Counted from the stretch's first letter, positions 34,619 to 44,261 are shown. The stretch is DNA of 64,000 nucleotides from Rhodopseudomonas boonkerdii (GCF_021184025.1 NZ_CP036537.1:4030001-4094000), one strand, 5' to 3'. Notes: a model not told the origin generated them from the letters alone. Numbers and translations are program-made.

Positions 34619-35527
34619 CTAGCGGCGACGCTGCTGCAGCGGTGGTTGCTGCTGCGGAGGCGGTGCCTGCTGGGTGCTCGAGCTCGGACCGAATAGCAGG
34701 CGCGTCGGGTTGCGGTCCAGATTGTTCACCGCACGGCTGATATCGCCCAGCGTCCGGCTGGCATCGCCGAGGGTGCGGCGACCATCGATGATGAGCTGCC
34801 CGGAACGTTTGTCCAGATTCTCCGTCAGCTCATGGAACGACTTGACGGCCGCCGTCAGCGCGCCACCGTCCTTGCCACCGGCCAGCGTGTCGAGACCGAG
34901 CATGATGTTGTCGGTCTTGGCAACGACGCCGTCGGCCTTGCCCATGATGCTGTCGATCTTCTTCATGATGCCGTCGATGGATTCGGCATTGCGGGCGAGC
35001 ACACCGGTGAAGGCCTCGACATTGCTGATGGCGCCCTTGAGCGCCTCCTGATTGTCATTGACCAGTCGGTTGACGTTCTGCAGCGTGGCGCGCACGGCCT
35101 CGCCGATATCCCTGGTGGCATCGGGATCGGCGGTGAGCACCGGCACGCCATCTGTATCGATCGGCACGTCCGGCGCATCGGGGGCGCCGCCCTTCAACGA
35201 AATCGCGGCCACCCCGGTCAGACCCTGGAATTCGAGGCCGGCCAGCGTATCCTTGCGGATCGGCGCCACGGTGTCGATCATCGCCAGCGCCACCACACGA
35301 CGCGGATTGTCGAGCTTCACCGAGACCACTTCACCGACGCGGATGCCGTTGAAGTTGACATTGCCGCCATTGCGCAGGCCCGAGGCCGAGCCCTCGAACA
35401 CGATGCGCAACGGCGTGCGCTGCTTGCCCGAGTTCAGATTCTGCGACCACATCACAAAACCGATGACAGCGGCGATCACCGCCAGCGTGAAAGTTCCGAT
35501 CAGGACGTAATTCGCCCGCGTTTCCAT
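34619..35527 (-). CDS. mlaD: MlaD-type lipid-transport protein (MCE domain)
   Basis: 302 residues. One N-terminal membrane helix (about 7-27) anchors a periplasmic MCE domain (TPLRIVFEGSASGLRNGGNVNFNGIRVGEV, about residues 38-67), followed by a long amphipathic helical region (145-270) and a Pro/Gln tail. MCE proteins form rings that carry phospholipids between membranes. It follows mlaF by 3 nt and completes an mlaE-mlaF-mlaD operon. Longer than E. coli MlaD (183), as usual in alphaproteobacteria. Confidence 0.9.
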   Translation of the reverse strand: METRANYVLIGTFTLAVIAAVIGFVMWSQNLNSGKQRTPLRIVFEGSASGLRNGGNVNFNGIRVGEVVSVKLDNPRRVVALAMIDTVAPIRKDTLAGLEFQGLTGVAAISLKGGAPDAPDVPIDTDGVPVLTADPDATRDIGEAVRATLQNVNRLVNDNQEALKGAISNVEAFTGVLARNAESIDGIMKKIDSIMGKADGVVAKTDNIMLGLDTLAGGKDGGALTAAVKSFHELTENLDKRSGQLIIDGRRTLGDASRTLGDISRAVNNLDRNPTRLLFGPSSSTQQAPPPQQQPPLQQRRR

Positions 35528-35530
35528 CGT

Positions 35531-36331
35531 TCAGACTCCACTCACCCCGGTCACGGCGCGTGCGCGCTTGCCGTGGAAATATTCACGTAGCCAGGGATGC
35601 GTCGCGGCCTGCATGTCGGCCATCGTTCCCTGGGCGATGATCTTGCCGCCACCCAGCACGGCAATGCGGTCACAGGCGGTGTGCAGGCTGTCGAGATCGT
35701 GAGTGACCATGAAGACCGTCAGCCCGAGCGTCCGCTGCAGCGTGCGAACCAGCTCGTCGAAATCGCCGGCACCGATCGGATCGAGGCCCGAGGTCGGCTC
35801 GTCGAGAAATACGATCTCCGGATCGAGTGCGAGCGCACGCGCCAGTGCCACACGCTTGATCATGCCGCCGGAGAGCTCCGACGGATAGCGCTCGACCACC
35901 TCCGGCTTCAGGCCGACCATGGCGATCTTCGCCATCGTGATCTCGTCGAGCAGGCGCTGCGAGACTTTCAGATATTCGCGCACCGGAAACTGGATGTTCT
36001 GCCGCACATTCAGCGACGAGAACAGCGCACCATGCTGAAACAGGATGCCCCAGCGGCGCTCGATGTTGCGGCGCTCCTTTTCGCTGCTGTCGAGATCGGT
36101 GCCGAATACCTTGATCTTGCCGGACACTTTTGGCACGAGACCGATGATCGTGCGCATCAGCACCGACTTGCCGGCGCCGGATGCACCGACGAAGCCCAGG
36201 ATTTCCCCGCGTGCAACGTCGAGATTGAGGCCATCCAGCACCTTGCGACTGCCGAAGGCGACGGTGAGGTCGCGGACGCGGATGATGGCGTCGCTCATGG
36301 CCGGTGCGATGTAAGCGTCTTCCGAAGTCAT
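35531..36331 (-). CDS. mlaF: MlaF-type ABC ATPase
   Basis: 266 residues. Walker A GASGAGKS (49-56), signature LSGGM and Walker B EIVFLDEPTSGLDPIGAG. The LSGGM form and the DPIGAGDFDELVRTLQ stretch are those of Mla ATPases. Start at 36331 is one base past the mlaE stop; the methionine 11 codons later is also possible. Powers lipid movement through MlaE. Confidence 0.92.
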   Translation of the reverse strand: MTSEDAYIAPAMSDAIIRVRDLTVAFGSRKVLDGLNLDVARGEILGFVGASGAGKSVLMRTIIGLVPKVSGKIKVFGTDLDSSEKERRNIERRWGILFQHGALFSSLNVRQNIQFPVREYLKVSQRLLDEITMAKIAMVGLKPEVVERYPSELSGGMIKRVALARALALDPEIVFLDEPTSGLDPIGAGDFDELVRTLQRTLGLTVFMVTHDLDSLHTACDRIAVLGGGKIIAQGTMADMQAATHPWLREYFHGKRARAVTGVSGV

Positions 36332-36332
36332 G

Positions 36333-37460
36333 TCAGATCCCGAGCGCGGCAAAGAAGATGGCGAACACACCGTCCATCACGATCACAAAGAAGATTCCCT
36401 TCACCACGGACGCCGTGGTGTGCTGGCCGAGCGATTCCGCACTCCCCTTCACAGCCAGACCTTCGACGCAGGCGACGATGCCGATCATCAGCGCCATGAC
36501 AGGTGCCTTCACCATGCCGACGATGAAATGGTTGATGGAGATCTCGCGCAGGCGTGACAGGAACGAGGTCGGATCGACACCGCCATAGAGCCAGGCGACC
36601 AGCCCGCCGCCATAAAGGGCAGCCATGGCGCCGATGAATGCGAGGATCGGCATCGCCAGCGCGAGGGCCATCATGCGCGGCAGGATCAGCACTTCGACAG
36701 GATCGAAGCCCATGGTGCGCAAGGCATCGATTTCCTCGCGCATCTTCATGGAGCCAAGCTCGGCCGTATAGGCGCTGCCGGAACGGCCGGCGACCATGAT
36801 CGCGACCAGCAACACGCCAAGTTCGCGCAGCACCAGGATTCCCAACATATCGACGACGATGACATCGGCGCCGAAGCGGCGGAAATGGAAGATGCCCTGC
36901 TGGGCGACGATGCAACCGATCAGGAAGGTGATCAGGACGATAATCGGCACCGCATTCCAGCACACCTGCTGCATATGATGCACCATCGAGGTCAGCCGGA
37001 ACCGCGACGGATGCAGCCAGACCCTGAACCAGGCCGCGATCACCGCGCCGATCATGTCCACCAGTGAGAGCAGCGTCTCGCCGATGCCGTAGACATTCCG
37101 GCCGATACCGTCGAGTGCGACGATAATGCCGTTTGACCCGCGTCCGGTCGCCGGCTGCGGCTTTACCTTGCGAACTTCGTCCACGAGGCTCGCATAGTTA
37201 TCGGAAAGACCCGCGATCTTGATGTCCTGGCCGCCCGCCGCTAGCGCGCGTCGCAGCCGCTCGATCAGCCAAGCTCCGAACGTATCGAGTTTGGAGACGT
37301 CGGACACATCGATGGAAATATTCGCCCGGGTACGGGCCAGCTTTTCGGCATCGGCAACGAGTTTTTCCAGCGCGGATGCGGATGTGGCCGTCCACGCGCC
37401 GGCCGCGCAAAGCGCAAGCTGATCGCCCTTGTCGATCTTTTCGAGTGTAGGGCCGCTCAC
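36333..37460 (-). CDS. mlaE: MlaE-type permease with N-terminal STAS domain
   Basis: 375 residues. Residues 1-105 are a STAS-like domain (ANISIDVSDVSKLDTFGAWLIERL), in E. coli supplied by the separate protein MlaB; the rest is the MlaE permease with about five helices and the conserved GRSGSAYTAELGSMKMREEIDALRTMG loop. The fusion is common in alphaproteobacteria. With mlaF and mlaD it forms an inner-membrane lipid transporter; mlaC and mlaA are not in the window. Confidence 0.92.
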   Translation of the reverse strand: MSGPTLEKIDKGDQLALCAAGAWTATSASALEKLVADAEKLARTRANISIDVSDVSKLDTFGAWLIERLRRALAAGGQDIKIAGLSDNYASLVDEVRKVKPQPATGRGSNGIIVALDGIGRNVYGIGETLLSLVDMIGAVIAAWFRVWLHPSRFRLTSMVHHMQQVCWNAVPIIVLITFLIGCIVAQQGIFHFRRFGADVIVVDMLGILVLRELGVLLVAIMVAGRSGSAYTAELGSMKMREEIDALRTMGFDPVEVLILPRMMALALAMPILAFIGAMAALYGGGLVAWLYGGVDPTSFLSRLREISINHFIVGMVKAPVMALMIGIVACVEGLAVKGSAESLGQHTTASVVKGIFFVIVMDGVFAIFFAALGI

Positions 37461-37693
37461 AGCGGGCCTTCAGGAGGGTTCAACCGAGACATGAACAAAG
37501 TATTAACACGCCATCATAGGGATTTGAGAAACTCAATCGAACCAACACGATGCTATGGTTAACAAGATGTTAGCGGTGCCCCGAGACCTCTTCTCAAGCA
37601 CCGCAATACGTCGCAAACAAGTTCACTCCGGTCACTTAAACTTATAGAGACCTGATCGAATTCACGCCTTGATTCAACCCGAAGGATGCCTGC

Positions 37694-38695
37694 TTGCCCG
37701 CTGCAGCCCCTGCCCCAGCGACATTGACCGCCCGCATCGAGACCTGGCCGATTGCGGGCAGCTTCACCATCAGCCGTGGCGCCAAGACCGAGGCGGTCGT
37801 GGTGGTGGCCGAGATCGTGCGCGGCGGCCATACGGGCCGCGGCGAATGCGTACCCTATGCACGATATGGCGAGACGCCGCAGGCGACGCTGGCGGCGATT
37901 CAGGCCATGGCCGGCGCATTTGCCGCAGGGCTCGACCGTGACGCTTTGCAGGCCGCCATGCCGCACGGAGCCGCACGCAACGCAGTGGATTGCGCGCTGC
38001 TCGATCTCGAGGCCAAGGAGAGCGGGCAGCGCATCTGGAAACTGCTGCAACGGCCGGCGCCCCTGCCCTGCATCACGGCCTATACGATCTCGCTGGGCAC
38101 GCCAGAGGCCATGGCCGCGGCGACTGCGAAGGCTGCACATCGGCCGTTGCTGAAGATCAAACTCGGCAGCGACGACGACATCACACGCATCAACGCCGTG
38201 CGCAGCGCAGCGCCGAAAGCCAGGCTCATCGTCGATGCCAACGAGGGGTGGACGACGAACAACCTTCTCGCCAACCTCGATGCATGCTACCGCGCCGGCG
38301 TAGCACTGATCGAGCAGCCCCTTCCCGCCGACAATGACGAGGCGCTGCTGCATGTGCGGCGGTCTGTCCCGGTCTGCGCGGACGAAAGCGTGCACGATCT
38401 CGCCTCTCTGCCAGCGCTTGCCGGCCGCTACGACGCGCTGAACATCAAGCTCGACAAGGCCGGCGGCGTCACCGAGGCGCTGAAGATGGCAGACGCCGCA
38501 CACACCATGGACCTCGACATCATGGTCGGCTGCATGGTCGCGACCTCGCTGGCCATGGCTCCGGCGATGTTGATTGCACGAGAGGCGGCGTTTGTGGACC
38601 TGGATGGTCCGCTGCTGCTGGCGAAAGACCGCGACGGCGGGCTGCGCTACGAGGACAGCACGGTGTATCCGCCGGATACCGATTTATGGGGCTGA
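37694..38695 (+). CDS. Dipeptide epimerase (L-Ala-D/L-Glu epimerase-like)
   Basis: 333 residues, enolase superfamily. Catalytic lysines are K156 (in KIKLG) and K252 (IKLDKAGG); metal ligands are D181, E207 and D230. TAYTISLGTPEAMA is the mark of muropeptide dipeptide epimerases, which act on L-Ala-D-Glu during cell-wall recycling. The start is a TTG at 37694, with GAAGGA 7 nt before; an ATG at 37686 is out of frame. Confidence 0.85.
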   Translation: MPAAAPAPATLTARIETWPIAGSFTISRGAKTEAVVVVAEIVRGGHTGRGECVPYARYGETPQATLAAIQAMAGAFAAGLDRDALQAAMPHGAARNAVDCALLDLEAKESGQRIWKLLQRPAPLPCITAYTISLGTPEAMAAATAKAAHRPLLKIKLGSDDDITRINAVRSAAPKARLIVDANEGWTTNNLLANLDACYRAGVALIEQPLPADNDEALLHVRRSVPVCADESVHDLASLPALAGRYDALNIKLDKAGGVTEALKMADAAHTMDLDIMVGCMVATSLAMAPAMLIAREAAFVDLDGPLLLAKDRDGGLRYEDSTVYPPDTDLWG

Positions 38696-38697
38696 TC

Positions 38698-38786
38698 GCA
38701 GGCGGATGAACGAAGCGTATCCGCCGCGGAGTTTCCATTTTGAACTCGGCCGGCGGATTACGCCTTCGGCTCATCCGCCCTACGGC
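38698..38786. repeat. GTAGGGCGGAT-type palindrome, copy A3
   Basis: The left arm is a shorter variant (GGCGGATGAACGAAGCGTAT); the right arm is CGGCGGATTACGCCTTCGGC to CCCTAC. It lies between two convergent genes and may act as a bidirectional terminator. Confidence 0.8.
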
Positions 38787-38792
38787 TCGGGA

Positions 38793-39980
38793 CTAAACCT
38801 CCTCGTTCAATCGCTGCTCCACACGTTTGCGCCCCAGCCAGATCACGCAAGCGCCAGCCAGACCCAGCCCCGCCATCACGTAATACACCCCCTCGCCATA
38901 GCGGGCGTAGATCGCGCCGGACAACAACGCCATGGCGCTGGTCACGAGGCCCGTGCAGGCAGTGACATAACCTTGCGCCCGCGCCATCACCTGCTGGGGG
39001 ACGTGATGCAGCAGCAGCCCCATCATGCCAAGCTGCGTGAAGCCGAAGGTCGCTCCATGCAGGAACTGCACGACGACGAGAACGGGCAGCGGCAGCGTCT
39101 GCGCCGTTAGCGTCCAGCGCAGCAGCGCGGCAAGGCCGCCGAGGATCACCATCGTCGCCGGCGTGAGCGTCAACCGCGGCGACAAAGCGAACAGCACGAT
39201 CTCGGCCAGCACGCCGAGCGTCCATAAGCCGGCGATGGTGAGACCGTCGAGACCCATCCCCTGCCAGGTGATCGACGCGAATGTGTAGTAGCCGGCATGA
39301 CTGCCCTGGATCAGCCCTGCAGAGGCCGCGATAACGAGAAAACCGGGATCGCGCAGCAGCCTGCCCGCACCGGAATGTGAGTTACCCTCGCCGACCGGGG
39401 CGCCAAGCGGTTGCAGGCCGACACTGGCCAGCGCCGATAACGCCGTCGCCGCGACGATCACCCAGATGAGATGCACTTCGCTGATCCAACCAACCACCAG
39501 CCCACAGATCAGGGCGCCGGCCACATAGGCGGCGGAGCCCCACAGTCGCAGCGGCCCGTAGTCGAAACCGAAGCGCACCACGCCTTTCAGCGCATAGCCA
39601 TCGGTGAGCGCGGTGAGCGGTGTCCACACCACCGCCGTCACCGCGAAGGCCATCAGCAACGCCAACGGCGCATGCAGGGTGGCCACGACGACAAAGCCGG
39701 CCATGGTCAGGAAGGAACATACGATCATGGCCCGACGCAGCGCATGGCGGCGCTCGGCAACAGCTGCAATGAGCGGCAACGTGGTGAACCGCGTCAACGC
39801 CGGAGCGGCGATGATGGCGCCGATCCAGGCTGGATCGATCCCGATCGCCTTGAGCCAGACCGGGAAAAACGGCTGATAAAAGCCGCTCAAGCCAAACACC
39901 GTACCGTAGAACAAGGCCAGCCGCCGCGCGAACTTGCGGGCCACGTGCGGGGCGATACAGAGGCCGGTTTCAGGTATCAT
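38793..39980 (-). CDS. MFS transporter, HcaT/nucleoside-symporter-like
   Basis: 395 residues, 12 helices. RLALFYGTVFGLSGFYQPFFPVWLKAIGIDPAWIGAII is the start of the 3-phenylpropionate transporter (HcaT) family; RLWGSAAYVAG is also conserved. The methionine at 39980 is favoured over upstream in-frame codons that are hydrophilic. Substrate unknown; probably uptake of an aromatic or organic acid. Confidence 0.78.
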   Translation of the reverse strand: MIPETGLCIAPHVARKFARRLALFYGTVFGLSGFYQPFFPVWLKAIGIDPAWIGAIIAAPALTRFTTLPLIAAVAERRHALRRAMIVCSFLTMAGFVVVATLHAPLALLMAFAVTAVVWTPLTALTDGYALKGVVRFGFDYGPLRLWGSAAYVAGALICGLVVGWISEVHLIWVIVAATALSALASVGLQPLGAPVGEGNSHSGAGRLLRDPGFLVIAASAGLIQGSHAGYYTFASITWQGMGLDGLTIAGLWTLGVLAEIVLFALSPRLTLTPATMVILGGLAALLRWTLTAQTLPLPVLVVVQFLHGATFGFTQLGMMGLLLHHVPQQVMARAQGYVTACTGLVTSAMALLSGAIYARYGEGVYYVMAGLGLAGACVIWLGRKRVEQRLNEEV

Positions 39981-40056
39981 TGGACGGGTTGCGATTCGTG
40001 CGGGATCGTTGCCATGCTGACATAGCGCGCCTTCCCGCGCGCCGCGAGTTGACCTG

Positions 40057-41223
40057 ATGGCCGAAGAAGCATTTGCCCTGTCGCCGATCAACGCCCGTCC
40101 GAACGTTCCGGGCGAGGCCGATTACGAGGCGATCCGCGAGGCTTTCATGGAGACCGCACGCGGCCGGTGGTTTCTCGCCGAATACACCAAGCGCAACCGC
40201 AATGCCGATACCAATTTGCTGCTCGAAGCCGTATCACGGCTGGAAACCGGTCTCGCCGCCCAAAAGCAGCAGCCGCAGGGGCTGAGCCTCATCGCGGCGC
40301 TCGGTGCGATCCGCTCCGCGATACGCCAGGCCAAGGCCACCGCCATCGAGGTGCTGCCGCGCAGCGACGATGGAGACGTGCAGACGACCGCGCGCAATGG
40401 CGCCCGTATCATTCGCGAGATCGCCATGACGATGCGTGAATGCGGAGCCGATGTCCGCATCTGCGATCTGCTGGATACCCAGGTCAGAGCCATCGAGGCC
40501 GGCCACGACGCGCTGCAAGCGAACGGTCGCCACGCCGTGCTGGCAAGCTATGACGTCCTGATGGAGCGCATCGAGGCGCTTGCCGACGGCCCCCTCATGC
40601 CGGCTGCAAAGACCGCCGAGGCTCCGGTTGCAGAGCAGCCCCCCGAGCCGCGCGAAGCCTCGGTGACACCGCTGTTCAAGGCGCCCGCAGGCGAGCCATT
40701 CGCCGAAACATCGGTTGAGAAGCCTGCATGCGCATCGCCCCCGGTCGAAGAACCGCGCGTCGAGACAGCGGAAGCGCAGATCCGTGGCCCGACGGAAGGA
40801 GCTGACGAAGCAACGGTTATGGCGGATATGGGCTTCGAGGCCGGGGAAGCCGAAGACCTTGCCGTACTCGATGCAGTCGCCATGGAAATGGGAGCCATCG
40901 ATCTCGACGACAGCGACGAGCTGTTCGCGCCGATGTCAGGAACGACGCCGATCGAGACGGTTGATGGCACACCGGGCGAGCCGGTTTATCAGGCTTCAGA
41001 ACAGCCGCCCGTCACGGGCGAGCAGACACTGGCTGAGATCACTGCCGCCGCCTTGGTGCCAGAGCCGGCGCCGGCCACCCCGATTGCGCAGACTCCCGCG
41101 CCCTCACTCGGTGCGGCGCTAATCGCCAATGGCGTCATTGCCCGGCCGGCGAACCCCGCTTCCGATCCGCTGGCACCATTTCGCCGGATGACCCAGGCCG
41201 AGAAAATCGCGTTCTTCTCGTAA
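40057..41223 (+). CDS. Conserved protein of unknown function with disordered acidic middle
   Basis: 388 residues. An N-terminal helical domain (1-180) contains ARGRWFLAEYTKRNRNADTN, followed by about 190 residues rich in Ala, Glu, Pro and Thr that look disordered. It ends in the compact motif DPLAPFRRMTQAEKIAFFS. I recall this start and end from unannotated proteins of Bradyrhizobium-like bacteria but know no function. The short tail could be a docking peptide. No signal peptide or membrane helix. Confidence 0.65.
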   Translation: MAEEAFALSPINARPNVPGEADYEAIREAFMETARGRWFLAEYTKRNRNADTNLLLEAVSRLETGLAAQKQQPQGLSLIAALGAIRSAIRQAKATAIEVLPRSDDGDVQTTARNGARIIREIAMTMRECGADVRICDLLDTQVRAIEAGHDALQANGRHAVLASYDVLMERIEALADGPLMPAAKTAEAPVAEQPPEPREASVTPLFKAPAGEPFAETSVEKPACASPPVEEPRVETAEAQIRGPTEGADEATVMADMGFEAGEAEDLAVLDAVAMEMGAIDLDDSDELFAPMSGTTPIETVDGTPGEPVYQASEQPPVTGEQTLAEITAAALVPEPAPATPIAQTPAPSLGAALIANGVIARPANPASDPLAPFRRMTQAEKIAFFS

Positions 41224-41239
41224 GGCGTGATCATCTTTA

Positions 41240-41331
41240 GCCGTAGGGCGGATTAGGCGAAGCCGTAATCCGCCGGCCGGCTCTGTGTTGCGAAGAACGG
41301 CGGATTACGCTTCGCCAATCCGCCCTACGGC
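41240..41331. repeat. GTAGGGCGGAT-type palindrome, copy A4
   Basis: GCCGTAGGGCGGATTAGGCG and the inverse CGCCAATCCGCCCTACGGC bound a GC-rich hairpin between convergent genes. Confidence 0.85.
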
Positions 41332-41342
41332 AACGGCGTCTC

Positions 41343-42329
41343 TCAAGCACCAATTGCCTTGGCATACAGCTCGGCATCGACATTGCCGCCGGAGAGCACG
41401 ATCACCACCGTCTTCCCGCGCGCGTCGATCTTGCCTTTCAGCAGCGCCGCCAGCGCTACGGCGCCACCGGGCTCAACCACCAGCTTCAATTCGTTGAACG
41501 CGAAGGCCATTGCTTCCATCACTTCCTGATCGGTGGCGCTGACGGCGCCGGCGAGCAGGTGCCTGTTGACGGCAAAGGTGATGTCGCCGGGCTGCTGCGC
41601 CATCAGGGCGTCGCAGATGGTGCGGCCACTATTGCCATGGGCAACGGGCTTGCCCGCTTTGAGCGAGAGTTCGTGGTCGTGATATCCAGCGGGCTCGGCG
41701 ACAAGGATCGCTGCGCCGGCAAACCGCGCCTTCACGGCGACCGCGATGCCGCCGATCAAGCCGCCGCCGGAGGCCTGCGCCGAAACAATATCCGGCATCA
41801 CAGCAAGCGCCGCCAGATCCTCGGCGATCTCGCGGCCCACAGTGCCCTGCCCGGCCATCACAAATACATCGTCATAGGGCGGCACCACGGTGGCACCGCT
41901 GTCGCCGGAGATTTTTCGCGCAATGGCTTCGCGATCCTCCTTGTCGCGATCATAGAGGACGACCTCTGCACCGTAGCCGCGTGTGCGCGCCACCTTCATC
42001 ACCGGGGCGTCGGACGGCATCACAATGGTCGCCTTCATGCCGAGAATCTGCGCCGCGGCGGCCACCCCCTGGGCATGATTGCCGGACGAGAAGGCGACGA
42101 CGCCCTTGCCGCGCTCGTCCTGCGGGATTGACGACAGCTTGTTGAACGCACCGCGGAATTTGAACGAGCCGGTCCGCTGCAGCACTTCCGGTTTGACGAA
42201 GATGCGCCCGCCCGTCAGCGCATCGAGCGCGGGTGACGGCAGCAACGGCGTGCGCACTGCATAGGGCGCAATGACCCGGGCGGCGGCATCGATATCGGCG
42301 GCGGAGATTGGGAGAGCTGTGTTTGTCAT
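41343..42329 (-). CDS. PLP-dependent threonine/serine dehydratase-like enzyme
   Basis: 328 residues, fold type II. K57 in GSFKFRGA binds pyridoxal phosphate; SSGNHAQGVA is the substrate loop and SGGGLIGG the phosphate loop. The regulatory ACT domain of biosynthetic IlvA is absent, so a catabolic threonine dehydratase, serine racemase or hydroxyaspartate dehydratase is likely. Confidence 0.87.
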   Translation of the reverse strand: MTNTALPISAADIDAAARVIAPYAVRTPLLPSPALDALTGGRIFVKPEVLQRTGSFKFRGAFNKLSSIPQDERGKGVVAFSSGNHAQGVAAAAQILGMKATIVMPSDAPVMKVARTRGYGAEVVLYDRDKEDREAIARKISGDSGATVVPPYDDVFVMAGQGTVGREIAEDLAALAVMPDIVSAQASGGGLIGGIAVAVKARFAGAAILVAEPAGYHDHELSLKAGKPVAHGNSGRTICDALMAQQPGDITFAVNRHLLAGAVSATDQEVMEAMAFAFNELKLVVEPGGAVALAALLKGKIDARGKTVVIVLSGGNVDAELYAKAIGA

Positions 42330-42377
42330 ACCCGCATGCTAGGCGCGCGAGGCATTGCCGACAAGGGCAAGCGACGC

Positions 42378-43427
42378 TCAGGCGACGACGGGCGGACTTC
42401 CCGTTACGGGCTTGACCTTAAGATGCAGCTCGGCACGCGCCTGGGTGATATTGCCGACAAAAGCGCGCGCCGAGGCTTCCCAAGTATGGTCAGCAGCGAA
42501 ATCGAGACATGCCTGCCGCTCAATCCGCAGCGCCTGCACACAGGCTGCCTGCAAGTCGTCCGAAAGCACGCCCACGGGCGCCGAGCCGATCACATCCTTG
42601 GGTCCCGTCACCGGCAGGGCCGCCACCGGCACGCCGCTGGCAAGCGCTTCCAGCAACACAAGACCGTAAGTATCGGTCTTGCTCGGGAATACGAACACAT
42701 CGGCACCGGAATAGACCCGCGCCAGTTGTTCCCCTTGCAGGGCACCGAGAAACACCGCGTTCGGATATTTCGTCTGCAGTTCCCCGCGCGCCGGACCGTC
42801 GCCGACGACGACCTTGGTGCCCGGTAGATCGAGCGACAGGAAAGCGTCGAGGTTCTTTTCGACGGCGACGCGCCCGACCGAGAGGAATACCGGCTTCTCA
42901 TAACCGAGATCGGCATCGCGCGGACGGAACAGATGACCATCGACGCCACGCGGCCACAGCACGACATTCTTGAAACCGCGCTCGCGCAGTTCATCGGCCA
43001 GTGCCGGTGTTGCCGCCATCACCGCAGAACTGGCGCCATGAAACCAGCGCAGGCCGGCCCAGACCCACGCCTCGGGAATCGGGAAGCGCGCGGAGACATA
43101 TTCCGGAAAACGCGTGTGGAAGCTCGTGGTGAAAGGAATGCTGCGACGGCGGCAATAAGAACGCGCAGCAAAGCCGATCGGCCCTTCCGTGGCAATATGG
43201 ATATTGTCCGGTTTTGCTGCTTCGATCATCTGCGCAATGCGACGGCGACGCGGAATGGCGACACGAAGATCGCGATAGCTGGGCAGACCGAAGGTGCGAA
43301 ACGTCTCTGGCGTGAGAAAGCTTACCTCAACGCCGAATGTCTTGGCGGCCTCGGCCATCATGGTCAGCGTGCGCACGACTCCGTTGACTTGCGGATGCCA
43401 GGCGTCGGTCGCGACCAGGATGCGCAT
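42378..43427 (-). CDS. agt: Glycosyltransferase family 4, probable diacylglycerol glycosyltransferase
   Basis: 349 residues, GT-B fold. The donor-site signature EX7E is in FPSKTDTYGLVLLEALASG; SVGRVAVEKNLDAFL and VVGDGPARGEL are typical of GT4. The start overlaps the plcP stop by one base (TGATG), so translation is coupled. In Agrobacterium the equivalent gene (agt) next to a plcP-type gene makes glucosyl- and glucuronosyl-diacylglycerol during phosphate starvation. Assignment here rests on family plus neighbours. Confidence 0.72.
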   Translation of the reverse strand: MRILVATDAWHPQVNGVVRTLTMMAEAAKTFGVEVSFLTPETFRTFGLPSYRDLRVAIPRRRRIAQMIEAAKPDNIHIATEGPIGFAARSYCRRRSIPFTTSFHTRFPEYVSARFPIPEAWVWAGLRWFHGASSAVMAATPALADELRERGFKNVVLWPRGVDGHLFRPRDADLGYEKPVFLSVGRVAVEKNLDAFLSLDLPGTKVVVGDGPARGELQTKYPNAVFLGALQGEQLARVYSGADVFVFPSKTDTYGLVLLEALASGVPVAALPVTGPKDVIGSAPVGVLSDDLQAACVQALRIERQACLDFAADHTWEASARAFVGNITQARAELHLKVKPVTGSPPVVA

Positions 43428-44224
43428 CAAGCGGCCTTTGCAGGAGCGAGCGTTCGCACCGGTTCGTCTTTCTTGGCGACATCGGTCCAGGTGAGGATCT
43501 CGAAACGTCCGTCCTCATGCTCGACCAACGCCGTGCAGCTCTCGACCCAGTCGCCGCAGTTCATATAGCGGATGCCATGCTCGTCGCGAATGGTGGCGTA
43601 GTGGATGTGACCGCAGATCACGCCGTCGGCACCGTGGCGGCGCGCTTCGCCGGCCAGCGTCTCCTCGAAGGCGCCGATATAGTTCACCGCGTTCTTCACC
43701 TTCATCTTGGCCCATTTCGACAGCGACCAGTAGGGGAAGCCGAACAGGCGGCGGAACATATTGACCAGGCGGTTCATTTGGATCGCGAAGTCGTAGGCCT
43801 TGTCGCCGAGATGAGCGAGCCACCGAGCGTTCTGCACCACGAGATCGAAGATGTCGCCATGGATGACAAGATATTTCTTGCCGTCCACGCCCTCATGCAT
43901 CGCCGTCTCGACGACTTCGATGCCGCCAAAATGCGTGCCGTAATAGTTACGCAGGAACTCGTCATGATTGCCGGGAATGTAGACGACCTTGGCGCCCTTG
44001 CGGACCTTGCGCAGCATCTTCTGAACGAAGTCGTTATGCGACTGGGGCCAGTGCCAGCCCGATTTCAGCGCCCAGCCATCCACGATGTCGCCGACCAGAT
44101 AGATCGTATCGGCATCGTGAACGCGGAGGAAATCCAGCAGCTTTTCAGCCTGCGAGCCCCGCGCGCCGAGATGAACGTCGGAGATGAACAAGGTGCGAAA
44201 GCGGTGTTCGTTGCCTTCACTCAT
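43427..44224 (-). CDS. plcP: PlcP-type metallophosphoesterase (phospholipase C, LpxH-like)
   Basis: 265 residues. Metal ligands of the calcineurin fold: D16 and H18 (SDVHLG), D46 (GDIVDG), N86-H87 (GNHDEF), H122 (IHGDIFD) and H206/H208 (GHIHYA). Often annotated as UDP-2,3-diacylglucosamine hydrolase, but the rhizobial members such as Sinorhizobium PlcP split phosphatidylcholine to diacylglycerol when phosphate is low. The ATG at 44224 follows GGAAAGA. Neighbours pmtA and agt support the PlcP reading. Confidence 0.72.
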   Translation of the reverse strand: MSEGNEHRFRTLFISDVHLGARGSQAEKLLDFLRVHDADTIYLVGDIVDGWALKSGWHWPQSHNDFVQKMLRKVRKGAKVVYIPGNHDEFLRNYYGTHFGGIEVVETAMHEGVDGKKYLVIHGDIFDLVVQNARWLAHLGDKAYDFAIQMNRLVNMFRRLFGFPYWSLSKWAKMKVKNAVNYIGAFEETLAGEARRHGADGVICGHIHYATIRDEHGIRYMNCGDWVESCTALVEHEDGRFEILTWTDVAKKDEPVRTLAPAKAA

Positions 44225-44261
44225 CGCGTATCTTTCCATGTCAGGCGGCTAGCAAAGTTGC

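Noticed and set aside
37559..37573. CtrA-like box TTAA-CAAGATG-TTAG between mlaE and the dipeptide epimerase
   Set aside because: Single site with a mismatch and no link to cell-cycle genes; likely chance.
43427..44224. LpxH (lipid A synthesis) as the function of the metallophosphoesterase
   Set aside because: Many databases would say so, but alphaproteobacteria usually use LpxI, and the pmtA/agt neighbours fit PlcP better. Not fully excluded.
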